A program made the translations under genes and the position numbers. The notes below the pieces were generated by a model. It was not told the origin of the DNA. It searched no databases and saw only the letters and a list, made by a program, of their open reading frames with translations. Shown piece after piece: positions 16,318 through 25,260 of a DNA stretch of 64,000 nt. The stretch covers positions 620,001 through 684,000 of the forward strand of contig NZ_FNWQ01000002.1 in assembly GCF_900108365.1 (NCBI RefSeq). The letters are read 5' to 3'. The DNA is from Chryseobacterium culicis. Lineage in GTDB: Bacteria > Bacteroidota > Bacteroidia > Flavobacteriales > Weeksellaceae. The stretch's first letter is position 1. Each line of letters starts with the position of its first letter.

Positions 16318-18129
16318 ATGAACACCCACTTAAAAAATACAGTAAGCCAGGAAAACTGGAACCAGGCCAACAGAAACCTAATGGCCAAAACCATCGCAGA
16401 ATTGATGCACGAAGAGCTTCTGAAACCTGTAGTAACCTTTGAAAATAAAAACGGATACACTGTTTTTACCCTTGAAACCGGAGTTGAAAATATTATCTAC
16501 AGCTTCCGAGGACAGGAAAGAATGATGGATTACTGGCATATTGATAAAGACAGCATTACAAAAACAGAAAACGGTGAAGATTTGTCTTCAGTAGATGTAG
16601 CAGCTTTCTTCCTGGAAATGCAGTCTGTATTCGATCTGGATCCTTATACCATTGCAAGATATACGGAAGAATTACTGCATACTTTGTATTGTGATGCTTT
16701 AATCTTATCAAGAGGAGTGATGTCTTCAAAAGAGCTTGCGGATGCAGATTATCAGACGGTGGAGCACAATATGACCGGACATCCGTGGGTCATTGTGAAC
16801 AAAAGCCGGTTAGGTTTTTCTCCAAGAGACCTGAAAACATTTGCCCCTGAAGCCGATGAAAATTTGAAAGTGATCTGGCTGGCTTCGCATAAAAGCAGAT
16901 CATCATTCCAGTCTTTGGAACACATTAACAGAGATGAGTTTTACCGTTCTGAAATAGGAGAGGATCTATATAATGATTTTCAGCAGCAGCTATTGAGCAA
17001 AAGAAAAGTTGTTGAAGATTATCATTTTATCCCTGTACATCCATGGCAGTGGGAGCATAAGCTTCAGATTCATTTTGCGGGAGATATTGCTTCAGGACTT
17101 TTAATCCAATTGGGTGAGGGTAGCGATACTTACAGTCCGCAGCAGAGTATCCGTACTTTATTCAATGTAAATCATCCTAAAAAAAGATACCTGAAAACCG
17201 CTGTTTCTATTCTGAGCACAGGGAATATCAGAGGATTATCACCTAAGCAGATGAAAATTGCTCCGGCTATTACAGATTGGGTAAAAGGCTTAATTAAAGA
17301 TGATGCTTATCTGGAGAATAAAGAAACTATTTTCCTGGGAGAAGAAGCTGCCATCACGTATCTGCATCCACAGTATGGAGCGATTGCCGGCGTACCTTAT
17401 CAGTATAATGAATTCCTTGGCGCATTATGGAGAGAAAGTGCTGAAAATTATCTGAAAGAAGACGAACAAATGGTAACTATGGCCTCTTTACTGTATGTAG
17501 ATGAAAATGGAGTTCCATTGGTTCAGGCATTTGCTGAAAAAGCAGGTGTGAGTATCAAGGAATGGATTGAAAGCTATCTTGATGCTTACCTTACCCCATT
17601 ATTACACATTTATTACACGCATTCATTATGTGTAACGCCACACGGAGAAAACATAATGGTGGTTCTGAAGAACGGAGTTCCGAAGAGAATCGTCATCAAA
17701 GATTTTGTGGATGATATTGTACTTACCACAGAAGCCAGAGAAAAACTTCCCGCACACCTTGCAGATGGTTTGATTCAGTCTTCCAATAAAGAAAATATTC
17801 CATTGTTTATTTTGCTGGGAGTTTTTGATGCTTTCTTCAGATACCTGTCGAATGCGCTACATACCTATTCCAACTTTAATGAAGAAACATTCTGGGAACT
17901 GGTTCACCAATGTGTAGAAAATTATAAAGCTGAGAATACCCACCTTCAGGAACGCTACGAAAAGTATGACCTGTACGTGCCGGCATTCAAAAGATTCTAT
18001 ATCAACAGTCTGCGTCTGAAAAATAACGGTTACAGTGAAAACAAAGCATTTGCCATTCCGAGAAAAGACGGAGCACTGCCTAATCCGCTGTATCAGATTG
18101 CCAATAAAAATTCAGTTGCAGCAGTATGA
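16318..18129 (+). CDS. NIS siderophore synthetase, IucC-like
   Basis: A 603-residue IucA/IucC family synthetase. MTGHPWVIVNKSRLGFSP, FIPVHPWQWEHKL and SIRTLFNVNHPKKRY are the family motifs, and the FhuF-like C-terminal region carries HSLCVTPHGENIMV. I chose the ATG at 16318, 7 bases after the hydroxylase stop, over an in-frame ATG at 16282 inside that gene, because the latter only adds 12 unconserved residues. Two synthetases in one operon suggest two successive amide or ester bonds to a tricarboxylate core. Confidence 0.92.
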   Translation: MNTHLKNTVSQENWNQANRNLMAKTIAELMHEELLKPVVTFENKNGYTVFTLETGVENIIYSFRGQERMMDYWHIDKDSITKTENGEDLSSVDVAAFFLEMQSVFDLDPYTIARYTEELLHTLYCDALILSRGVMSSKELADADYQTVEHNMTGHPWVIVNKSRLGFSPRDLKTFAPEADENLKVIWLASHKSRSSFQSLEHINRDEFYRSEIGEDLYNDFQQQLLSKRKVVEDYHFIPVHPWQWEHKLQIHFAGDIASGLLIQLGEGSDTYSPQQSIRTLFNVNHPKKRYLKTAVSILSTGNIRGLSPKQMKIAPAITDWVKGLIKDDAYLENKETIFLGEEAAITYLHPQYGAIAGVPYQYNEFLGALWRESAENYLKEDEQMVTMASLLYVDENGVPLVQAFAEKAGVSIKEWIESYLDAYLTPLLHIYYTHSLCVTPHGENIMVVLKNGVPKRIVIKDFVDDIVLTTEAREKLPAHLADGLIQSSNKENIPLFILLGVFDAFFRYLSNALHTYSNFNEETFWELVHQCVENYKAENTHLQERYEKYDLYVPAFKRFYINSLRLKNNGYSENKAFAIPRKDGALPNPLYQIANKNSVAAV

Positions 18130-19529
18130 GGAAATTCCTGCATATCCTAAAAGAAGGAGCGGTTTTTACGTATGGAGCCATAGCCGGAAAGAAAGTTGAG
18201 CTGACTTCCGGAAGTATCAACCGTTCCATCTTTAGTCTTGCTATTCCCATGGTGATGGAACTTGTCATGGAATCTGTTTTTGTGAGTGTCAATCTATTGA
18301 TTATTGCAAAATTAGGCGACAAAGTTCTTGGTCTTGTGGGAATTACCGATAACTACATCAACTTCGCTTATGCCATTGCCGTAGGTTTGGGAATTGCTGC
18401 AGCAACCCTTACCGCCAGAAGAGCGGGTGAAAAAGATCAAGAAGGAATGGGAAGAACCGCCCAATACATCATCTTGCTGGCGCTGTTTTTTGCAGTGCTT
18501 ATTGGTGGGATTTCCTGCTTTTTCGCATCAGAAATTGTTGATTTTCTGGGAATCAATGTCAGTACGGTAACGGATGGAATTTCTTTCTCAAGACTGGTCT
18601 TCCTGAGTATCGGGCTTGTAATTCTCCGTCTGTCTGTCAATGGACTTTTCAGAGGGGCCGGTGATGCCGATATTGCCATGAAATCACTTTGGATCTGCCA
18701 TATTTCCAATATCATTTTTGCAGTGGTCCTTGTTTTCGGATTAGGATTTATTCCTGCTTTCGGATTGATGGGATTGGCATATGCTACAGTTTTATCGAGG
18801 CTTTTAGGTGTTTTATATCAGGCATTTATTTTTATCTCTGGAAAAACCAGCATCAGCATCAGAGTTCCTTTTCAGCTTGACATTCCGTTACTGCAAAAGA
18901 TTCTGAAGATTGCTTTTGGGGGATTGGTTCAGTACATCATTCCTACATCCAGCTGGCTGATTATGGTGAAGATCATCTCCACTTTCGGAACGACAGCGCT
19001 TGCAGGATATATCATTGCCCAGCGTATTGCTTCCGTAGCTACGATGCCTGCCTGGGGAATAGGAAATGCTGCCGGAGTTCTTACAGGTCAGAATCTGGGT
19101 GCCGGAGAGCCTGAACGTGCTGAAAAAACAGTCTGGAGAGCCGGAACTATCAATATGACGTATCTGGTACTCGTAGCTCTATTCTGGCAGATTGCTGCGG
19201 AATATGTGGTGAAATTTTTTACCACAGAACCGGAGGTCGCCAGATATGCGGTGCAGTACATCCATGTGGTATCTATGGCATATCTGCTTTTAGGATTTAC
19301 TATGGTGATCAGCCGTGCTCTGAATGCGGCAGGAAATATTCTGCAGGTTACCCTGCTTTACCTCGTGATGTTTTATGTGATTCAGCTTCCGCTGGCTTAT
19401 CTCTTAGGCGTAAGATTTCAGTGGGAACTGAAAGGAATATTTACTGCTATCGTTTCTTCGGAAATTGTTTTGGCTGTGCTATTCCTCATGATTTTTAAAA
19501 ATGGAAAATGGAAAACTATAAAAATTTAA
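18126..19529 (+). CDS. MATE-family efflux transporter, probable siderophore exporter
   Basis: A 467-residue membrane protein with about 12 hydrophobic helices in the two-bundle MatE pattern; GDKVLGLVGITDNYINFAY and AGVLTGQNLGAGEPERAE mark the two MatE repeats. It overlaps the upstream synthetase by 4 bases (ATGA), so it is translationally coupled. Its place within the biosynthetic operon makes it the likely exporter of the finished siderophore, by cation-driven antiport. The substrate role is inferred from position. Confidence 0.9.
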   Translation: MRKFLHILKEGAVFTYGAIAGKKVELTSGSINRSIFSLAIPMVMELVMESVFVSVNLLIIAKLGDKVLGLVGITDNYINFAYAIAVGLGIAAATLTARRAGEKDQEGMGRTAQYIILLALFFAVLIGGISCFFASEIVDFLGINVSTVTDGISFSRLVFLSIGLVILRLSVNGLFRGAGDADIAMKSLWICHISNIIFAVVLVFGLGFIPAFGLMGLAYATVLSRLLGVLYQAFIFISGKTSISIRVPFQLDIPLLQKILKIAFGGLVQYIIPTSSWLIMVKIISTFGTTALAGYIIAQRIASVATMPAWGIGNAAGVLTGQNLGAGEPERAEKTVWRAGTINMTYLVLVALFWQIAAEYVVKFFTTEPEVARYAVQYIHVVSMAYLLLGFTMVISRALNAAGNILQVTLLYLVMFYVIQLPLAYLLGVRFQWELKGIFTAIVSSEIVLAVLFLMIFKNGKWKTIKI

Positions 19530-19530
19530 A

Positions 19531-19776
19531 ATGAACACTACAGAAGAATTTTATGAAATTATCGCCTCTGCCATTGCTATAAAAAAAGAATTGGTAGATG
19601 AGCAGCTAACGTATCAGGAAATCCCGGAATGGGATTCTATGTCTCACCTTTTGATCGTAGAAGCACTTGAACAGTTTTATCAGATCAAATTTGATTTTAA
19701 TGATATTCTGGAGATGGGAACCGTCGGAAAGATTCGCGAAAAAATGAAAAAATACGAAGTATTCGTAGAAAACTAA
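19531..19776 (+). CDS. Acyl carrier protein
   Basis: An 81-residue acidic four-helix carrier protein. PEWDSMSHLLIVEALEQFY contains the DSM signature, with Ser36 as the 4'-phosphopantetheine attachment site. It lies 1 base after the exporter and 4 bases before an AMP ligase, so it is the dedicated carrier of that ligase. Carrier proteins are not part of the minimal NIS siderophore pathway, so it probably carries an acyl group (fumaryl, succinyl or fatty acyl) for decoration of the siderophore. Confidence 0.88.
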   Translation: MNTTEEFYEIIASAIAIKKELVDEQLTYQEIPEWDSMSHLLIVEALEQFYQIKFDFNDILEMGTVGKIREKMKKYEVFVEN

Positions 19777-19780
19777 GCCT

Positions 19781-21169
19781 ATGAAAATTTTAGAAAATAT
19801 AATTGCCAATAAGAACTTGGGGTTTACAGATGCTTCCACCGGTACAACAATACCGGTGGGAACACTGCACCGGTCTTTAGGCTTAAACCCGGTAGAAAAA
19901 GGGCTGCTCTTTCTGTACAATGACAATCAGCTGTCCAGCATTGAGGTGCTGCTTAATTTTTACGGAACAGCCCACACGATTGCGGTACTGGGACAGAAAC
20001 TGCATGAAGAATTCAAAGAACGTATTGAGGCAGAGTACCGTCCGAAATACATCTTTGATCCACAGAGAGATGCTATTGAAGGATACAGTCTGAAAGCATT
20101 CTCAGATAACATCAGCATCTTTGCAAAGGATGATTATAGGAGTGAAGTTACCATTCATCCTGACATCAAAATCCTTTTGAGTACGTCTGGAACAACTGGT
20201 GTTCCGAAACTGGTAAAATTATCTGATGAAAGTCTTTATCAGAACGCATTGAGCATCCTTCAGTATATGCCGGTTCAGAGAACGGATGTGGTTCCTTTAA
20301 ATGTTCCGATCAACTTTGTCTATGGATTCTCTATTTTCACCACCAACTGTATGCGCGCCGGAAGAATCGTGTGTACAGATAAAGACATTATGCAGAAAGC
20401 ATTTTGGGATGAAATGGAGGAGTACAGCTATAGTACGTTGGGCGGAGTTCCCTATCTTTATGAAAACCTGAACAGAATAGGATTTTTCAGAAAAGATTCT
20501 CCAAGTCTTAGGTATTTTACCCATACCGGAGGAGTGATTAACGCTGAATTGAGAAAAACGATTTTCTCTTACTGCCATGAATTTAAAAAAGAATTCTTTG
20601 CACAATACGGACAGACTGAAGCAGGAGGAAGAATGGCTTACCTTACTACGGAAGGATTGCTGGAAGAAGAAACATCAATCGGAAATGTGGTGGAAAGAGG
20701 AAGCTTCAAAATTGATCCTGAAACGGATGAATTGCTCTTTTCTCATGCCAGTATTTTCGGAGGCTATGCCAATAAGCTGGAGGATCTTGCTACCTACGAA
20801 CAGCCTTCCGTACTGCATACCGGAGATACCGCCAGAAAAGGTGAAAACGGAATGTATTACATCACAGGAAGAATAAAACGGATCATGAAGCTTTTCGGCA
20901 TACGTCTCAATCTTGATGAGGTAGAATTTATCCTTAAAAATGAAATGCAGGGCAATACCTTCGTATGTCTGAATGCCCATGATAAAAAAATCGTGGTATT
21001 GTATGACAATCCGGAAATAGATCCTCAGATCATCACCGAAACCATTAAAAATAAACTGCGCATCAACCCGCAATATGTACGCACAGAACGTATAGAATCA
21101 TTCCCATTATCACAAAACGGTAAAATAAACTATCCCCTGTTACAAAACTTACAGCATGAAAACATCTAA
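19781..21169 (+). CDS. AMP-forming acyl ligase of the siderophore operon
   Basis: A 462-residue member of the ANL adenylating superfamily. It has the phosphate-binding loop LSTSGTTGVPKLVK (about 130-145), QYGQTEAGG (about 268), the ribose-binding HTGDTA (about 347) and a C-terminal NGKINYP with the probable catalytic Lys. It should adenylate a carboxylic acid and load it onto the carrier protein encoded 4 bases upstream. The acid is unknown. Its end overlaps the TonB-dependent receptor gene by 14 bases. Confidence 0.87.
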   Translation: MKILENIIANKNLGFTDASTGTTIPVGTLHRSLGLNPVEKGLLFLYNDNQLSSIEVLLNFYGTAHTIAVLGQKLHEEFKERIEAEYRPKYIFDPQRDAIEGYSLKAFSDNISIFAKDDYRSEVTIHPDIKILLSTSGTTGVPKLVKLSDESLYQNALSILQYMPVQRTDVVPLNVPINFVYGFSIFTTNCMRAGRIVCTDKDIMQKAFWDEMEEYSYSTLGGVPYLYENLNRIGFFRKDSPSLRYFTHTGGVINAELRKTIFSYCHEFKKEFFAQYGQTEAGGRMAYLTTEGLLEEETSIGNVVERGSFKIDPETDELLFSHASIFGGYANKLEDLATYEQPSVLHTGDTARKGENGMYYITGRIKRIMKLFGIRLNLDEVEFILKNEMQGNTFVCLNAHDKKIVVLYDNPEIDPQIITETIKNKLRINPQYVRTERIESFPLSQNGKINYPLLQNLQHENI

Positions 21170-23573
21170 AACCCTTATATTACTTCTTGGTCTTGCTTTA
21201 TCTTCCAACTCGCTTTCTGCACAGCAGGGCGACAGAATTCATGGCAAAATCATGCTGTCTGAAAAAGCACCGGTAAAAAACGCTGTTTTAAGGCTTGTCA
21301 ACACGTCTTATCAGGCAAAAACCAATAATTTAGGAGAATATTACTTTGAAAATGTGCCACCTGGAGAATATACGCTTCAGGTGGTTTTAAATGACATTGA
21401 ACTGATGAGGGAGCCCATCCAAATTCAGAAAGATGTCTATGAAATCCCTGCAATCTACGCTCCTTTACACAATAATGTGATTGAAGGAATTACCGTATAC
21501 GCAGTGAGCAGAAATAAATTTTTGGATAAAGACAGTACTTCAGTGGCAAAAATGCCTTTGAAAACACTTGAAAATCCACAGGCTTATACCAGCATCAACC
21601 AGCAGATCATGAAGGAACAGCTTACTTACGATATTTCGGAAGTACTGAAAAACGTTCCGGGTATGGTAAAAATGCAGGGTAGTCCGGGAAGAGGTTCCGG
21701 AGACGGAAGTTTTTACTACAGCCTTAGAGGATTTCCTACCAAGGTATCTATGGTAGACGGTGTTCCTGCGACTACCAATGGAGAAATAGATCCTGCTGAT
21801 ATAGAACGCCTGGAAGTGATTAAAGGCCCCTCAGGAACACTGTACGGAGGCGCTGTAACTTCTTTCGGAGGTTTAATTAATGTTGTGACCAAAAAACCGA
21901 AAGATTATTTCGGAGGAGAAGCTTCTTATCTGATGGGAAGCTATAACCTGAACCGTGTGACCGCTGATGTGTACGGCCCAATGACAGAATCCAGAAAAAT
22001 GTTATTCCGTCTGAATGCCGCTTATCAGTATCAAAACGGATTCAGAGACTCTGAGTTCAGAAAATCATTCTTTGTGGCTCCTACCATCAGCTATGAAGTA
22101 AATGACAGATTGAAATTCAGCTTAGGCGCTCAGATCTACAATTATGAGGGAACCAATACACCGATTATTTTCCTTGCGAGAACAAGACCTTACTTCGCCC
22201 ACAATCCGGATGAATTAGGCTTCGACTGGAAAAAATCGTATTCCAATAATGATATCACTTTAAAGGCACCATCTATCAACGTAAAAGCTGAGGCCAATTA
22301 TAAAATTTCAGATCAATGGACTTCACAAACCCTGCTTTCAAGAAACTTCAGAAAAACAGAAGGATTATATCAATATCAGTTTATCAGAGGGAATACCAGT
22401 GACGCGATGCTGGAACGTAATGTACAGTGGCAGAATTCAGAAGCTTCTTCTACCAGTATCCAGCAGAACTTTAATGGTGAATTTAAAATTGGAAGCATCA
22501 AAAATAAAGTGCTGATCGGATTGGATTATTTAAATCAGACCATCAACAACAACCATTCCCCGATTGTGGTGTATGATAATATCAACGGGCAAACTTTAGC
22601 AGGTTATGCCAATATCACCAGAGATCTTGTGCTGCAGAAAATCCAGACTTCCACAGCTCCTCTGGTAAGAAATAATTCTGCATCAAACCTTTATGGAGCT
22701 TATATTTCAAACGTTACTTATATTACAGACCGTTTGATTACGCTTTTAAGCTTACGTATGGATCATTACGAAAGTAAGGGACAGCTGAACCTGAGCACCA
22801 ATACCAGAACCGGTGATTTTAATCAGACCGCATGGTCTCCCAAAGTAGGAATCGTGTACCAGATCCTGAAAGATCAGTTATCTGCCTACGGTAACTACAT
22901 GAATGGTTTCAGCTATACAGCCCCTGTTGCACAGCAGCTTCCGGACATTAGCGGTGAGATGAAACCTCAGATGGCGAATCAGTGGGAAGTGGGAATTAAA
23001 GGAAATATGTGGCGAAACAAAATTAATTTCACCATTGGATATTATGATATTCTTGTGGATAATATTCAGAGAGGAAGCGGTGTAATCCGTGACGGAAAAG
23101 AATACAACATCGTTGTTCAGGACGGAAAACAGAGAAGTAAAGGAATTGAAATAGAAACCATCATGAATCCTGTTCAGGGATTAAATATTATGGCCGGATA
23201 TAGCTATAACCACAGCAGATACGAAAAAGCGGATCCGGCGGTAGACGGGCGTCGTCCTGAGTCTGCAGGTCCTGCGAATGTATTCAATTCATGGATCAGT
23301 TATATCCTTCCAATCAAAGGACTTCAGGGACTTGGAGTTGGTTTCGGAGTCAACCGTGTCGGAAAACAGATTACCGGAAATAAGACCGTTACCGGACAGT
23401 TTGCATTCCCGGCTTATACTTTAGTGAACGCTTCCATTTCTCTTGAAAAGGAAAGATACAGATTAGGGTTTAAAATGAATAACCTGGGCAACGTACAGTA
23501 CTTTGCAGGGCAGGGAGTGGTGGTCGCTCAGATGCCCCGTAATTTTGTTGCTGAGGTAAGCTTTAAATTTTAA
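21156..23573 (+). CDS. TonB-dependent siderophore receptor
   Basis: An 805-residue outer-membrane protein. It has a signal peptide (about 1-22), a carboxypeptidase-regulatory-like beta-sandwich (about 26-105) as in many Bacteroidota receptors, a plug domain (about 125-245, with RGFPTKVSMVDGVP and VIKGPSGTLYGG), and a 22-strand barrel ending in the aromatic C-terminus VSFKF. It resembles ferrichrome/hydroxamate receptors of the FhuA/FoxA type. It is in the operon that makes the siderophore, so it should take up the ferric form. It overlaps the ligase gene by 14 bases. Confidence 0.94.
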   Translation: MKTSKTLILLLGLALSSNSLSAQQGDRIHGKIMLSEKAPVKNAVLRLVNTSYQAKTNNLGEYYFENVPPGEYTLQVVLNDIELMREPIQIQKDVYEIPAIYAPLHNNVIEGITVYAVSRNKFLDKDSTSVAKMPLKTLENPQAYTSINQQIMKEQLTYDISEVLKNVPGMVKMQGSPGRGSGDGSFYYSLRGFPTKVSMVDGVPATTNGEIDPADIERLEVIKGPSGTLYGGAVTSFGGLINVVTKKPKDYFGGEASYLMGSYNLNRVTADVYGPMTESRKMLFRLNAAYQYQNGFRDSEFRKSFFVAPTISYEVNDRLKFSLGAQIYNYEGTNTPIIFLARTRPYFAHNPDELGFDWKKSYSNNDITLKAPSINVKAEANYKISDQWTSQTLLSRNFRKTEGLYQYQFIRGNTSDAMLERNVQWQNSEASSTSIQQNFNGEFKIGSIKNKVLIGLDYLNQTINNNHSPIVVYDNINGQTLAGYANITRDLVLQKIQTSTAPLVRNNSASNLYGAYISNVTYITDRLITLLSLRMDHYESKGQLNLSTNTRTGDFNQTAWSPKVGIVYQILKDQLSAYGNYMNGFSYTAPVAQQLPDISGEMKPQMANQWEVGIKGNMWRNKINFTIGYYDILVDNIQRGSGVIRDGKEYNIVVQDGKQRSKGIEIETIMNPVQGLNIMAGYSYNHSRYEKADPAVDGRRPESAGPANVFNSWISYILPIKGLQGLGVGFGVNRVGKQITGNKTVTGQFAFPAYTLVNASISLEKERYRLGFKMNNLGNVQYFAGQGVVVAQMPRNFVAEVSFKF

Positions 23574-23575
23574 CA

Positions 23576-24763
23576 ATGAAGCTGAGGTTTAGAAAAATTG
23601 CCTATCAGTTACATCTATGGCTCGGACTAACGTCCGGGCTTATTGTTGTAATCATGGCCGCTACAGGATGTATCCTGGCTTTTGAAGAAGAACTAAAACA
23701 TATTGTTCACCCCAACAGATATTACGTTGAAAACATCGGAAGAAAAAAACTTTCACTGGCTGAACTTACGGAAAAAGCAGAAAAAGCACTTCCAAAAGAT
23801 TTGAAAGTCAAAAGGGTAGTCATACCTTCTGATCCCTCACGAACGTATATATTCCGTACCTTAAAAATGGATAACGAAGCATGGACGTATTGGGGAACTT
23901 ATCTTTATTATTATCGAATTTATGTAGATCCTTACACCGGAAAAGTACAGGAAGCAGAAGATGCCAAAAAGGATTTCTTTGAAATTATACTGGATCTTCA
24001 CAGAAGACTTCTGCTGGGCGAGAAAATAGGAAAAACGATTACCGGCTATTCCACATTGATATTTGCTGTCATCCTTTTATCGGGACTTGTGATATGGTAT
24101 CCCCGCAACATGAGTAAAGCCATGCTGAAAGGTATGTTTTTCATTAAAATATCCGCCAATTGGAAAAGGATTAATTATGACGCTCATAATGTGTTGGGAT
24201 TCTATGCCATTATTCCTTTACTCTTAATCTCTTATTCCGCATTGATATGGAGCTTTGAAGATGTAGACCAATGGGTAAAGAACACACTGAACGGAAACAT
24301 TCCCACAGAAAAGAAAGCCAAAAGTGCCATCCCTTCTGGGGAATTTTCAAACCGTAAAGATGTTCTCAATCTCATCGGAAATACCATGGAAAAAGGACTG
24401 AAAGACAAGAAATCAGCCCTTGTGAATTTTCCTAGATCGGAAGAAGGAACCTATTATGCTGAGCTGACTTATGACGGAAGGCAGTATCGAAATGAACAAT
24501 TTACATTTGATCAATATTCAGGAAAGATTGTAAAATCCCAATCTTATAAAAACAAAAATATCGGATATGGAACTGCATTAAGAGAAAGAAATTATGATCT
24601 TCACACCGGAAGCATCCTGGGACTGAGCACCAGAATTATCTATTTTCTGGCAGCAATGATCGCTCTGTCACTCCCGATTACCGGTTTTATCATCTATTTG
24701 AATAAGAAAAAAAAGAAACCAAAACATAAGAAAAACAAAATAGTTTTTCCTACTCATCATTAA
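23576..24763 (+). CDS. PepSY-associated membrane protein, probable ferric-siderophore reductase
   Basis: A 395-residue inner-membrane protein with four hydrophobic segments (about 14-36, 155-175, 207-227 and 355-380) and a PepSY-type periplasmic loop. Conserved histidines next to the membrane segments (YQLHLWLGL, DLHRRLLLGE, DAHNVLGF, DLHTGSILG) suit haem or metal binding. Proteins of this PiuB/FsqB-like group are linked to siderophore uptake and are thought to release iron by reduction. It begins 2 bases after the receptor gene, which supports that role. Confidence 0.88.
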   Translation: MKLRFRKIAYQLHLWLGLTSGLIVVIMAATGCILAFEEELKHIVHPNRYYVENIGRKKLSLAELTEKAEKALPKDLKVKRVVIPSDPSRTYIFRTLKMDNEAWTYWGTYLYYYRIYVDPYTGKVQEAEDAKKDFFEIILDLHRRLLLGEKIGKTITGYSTLIFAVILLSGLVIWYPRNMSKAMLKGMFFIKISANWKRINYDAHNVLGFYAIIPLLLISYSALIWSFEDVDQWVKNTLNGNIPTEKKAKSAIPSGEFSNRKDVLNLIGNTMEKGLKDKKSALVNFPRSEEGTYYAELTYDGRQYRNEQFTFDQYSGKIVKSQSYKNKNIGYGTALRERNYDLHTGSILGLSTRIIYFLAAMIALSLPITGFIIYLNKKKKKPKHKKNKIVFPTHH

Positions 24764-25260
24764 TAAGGAGAAGAGGTTATTTCAAAAGTATCATTCTCAA
24801 CACAGACTGAAAGTCTGAAAACGTAGTTCAGAAATGTAGTGAAGAATCTCATAAAAAATATTATTGAGATTCTTCCTTCATCAGAAATCGAAGATTCGAC
24901 TTAATCAATGACAAAAGTCAAATCATTTGAATATTGAGATAACCCTTTTACTTTTTCATTCAAAAATAAAAATATCCAGCATCAATTTTATCGCAGATCA
25001 AATCCTAGCGTCTTAAAATAAAGTATTATAATTTAACTTGCGCCTTTGCGATTTCCAAAAAACTTTGATCAGAAGAGTATCTTAGTTTTGGAACGCAAAG
25101 GCGCAAGTTTTTTAATCTCTTTGTATTTTTTTTAAGGCGCAAGAATATTTCTACTTAGCTCAATGTGAAATTTTCAGCAAGAAATAAGATATAATTTTTC
25201 ACAAACTTTATAAGTATCTATAAAAAATCTGCAAAATCCCTCAATCTGAGAGAAATTTAA
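24764..25260. repeat. Repeat-rich intergenic region, no gene seen
   Basis: This 497-bp gap between convergent genes holds a hairpin GAAGAATCTCA/TGAGATTCTTC (24841-24851 with 24865-24875), a perfect 16-bp inverted repeat (25035-25050 with 25094-25109, core CGCAAAGGCGCAAG) and a further AAGGCGCAAG copy (25130-25151) that recurs exactly near 30500. The phrase TTTTATCGCAGAT near 24990 recalls the terminator at 1235. No plausible reading frame was found. Confidence 0.75.
25035..25109. repeat. 16-bp perfect inverted repeat with 43-base loop
   Basis: AACTTGCGCCTTTGCG (25035-25050) is the exact reverse complement of 25094-25109. The CGCAAAGGCGCAAG core is a dispersed element, with degenerate copies near 30305 and 46175. 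Confidence 0.8.
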
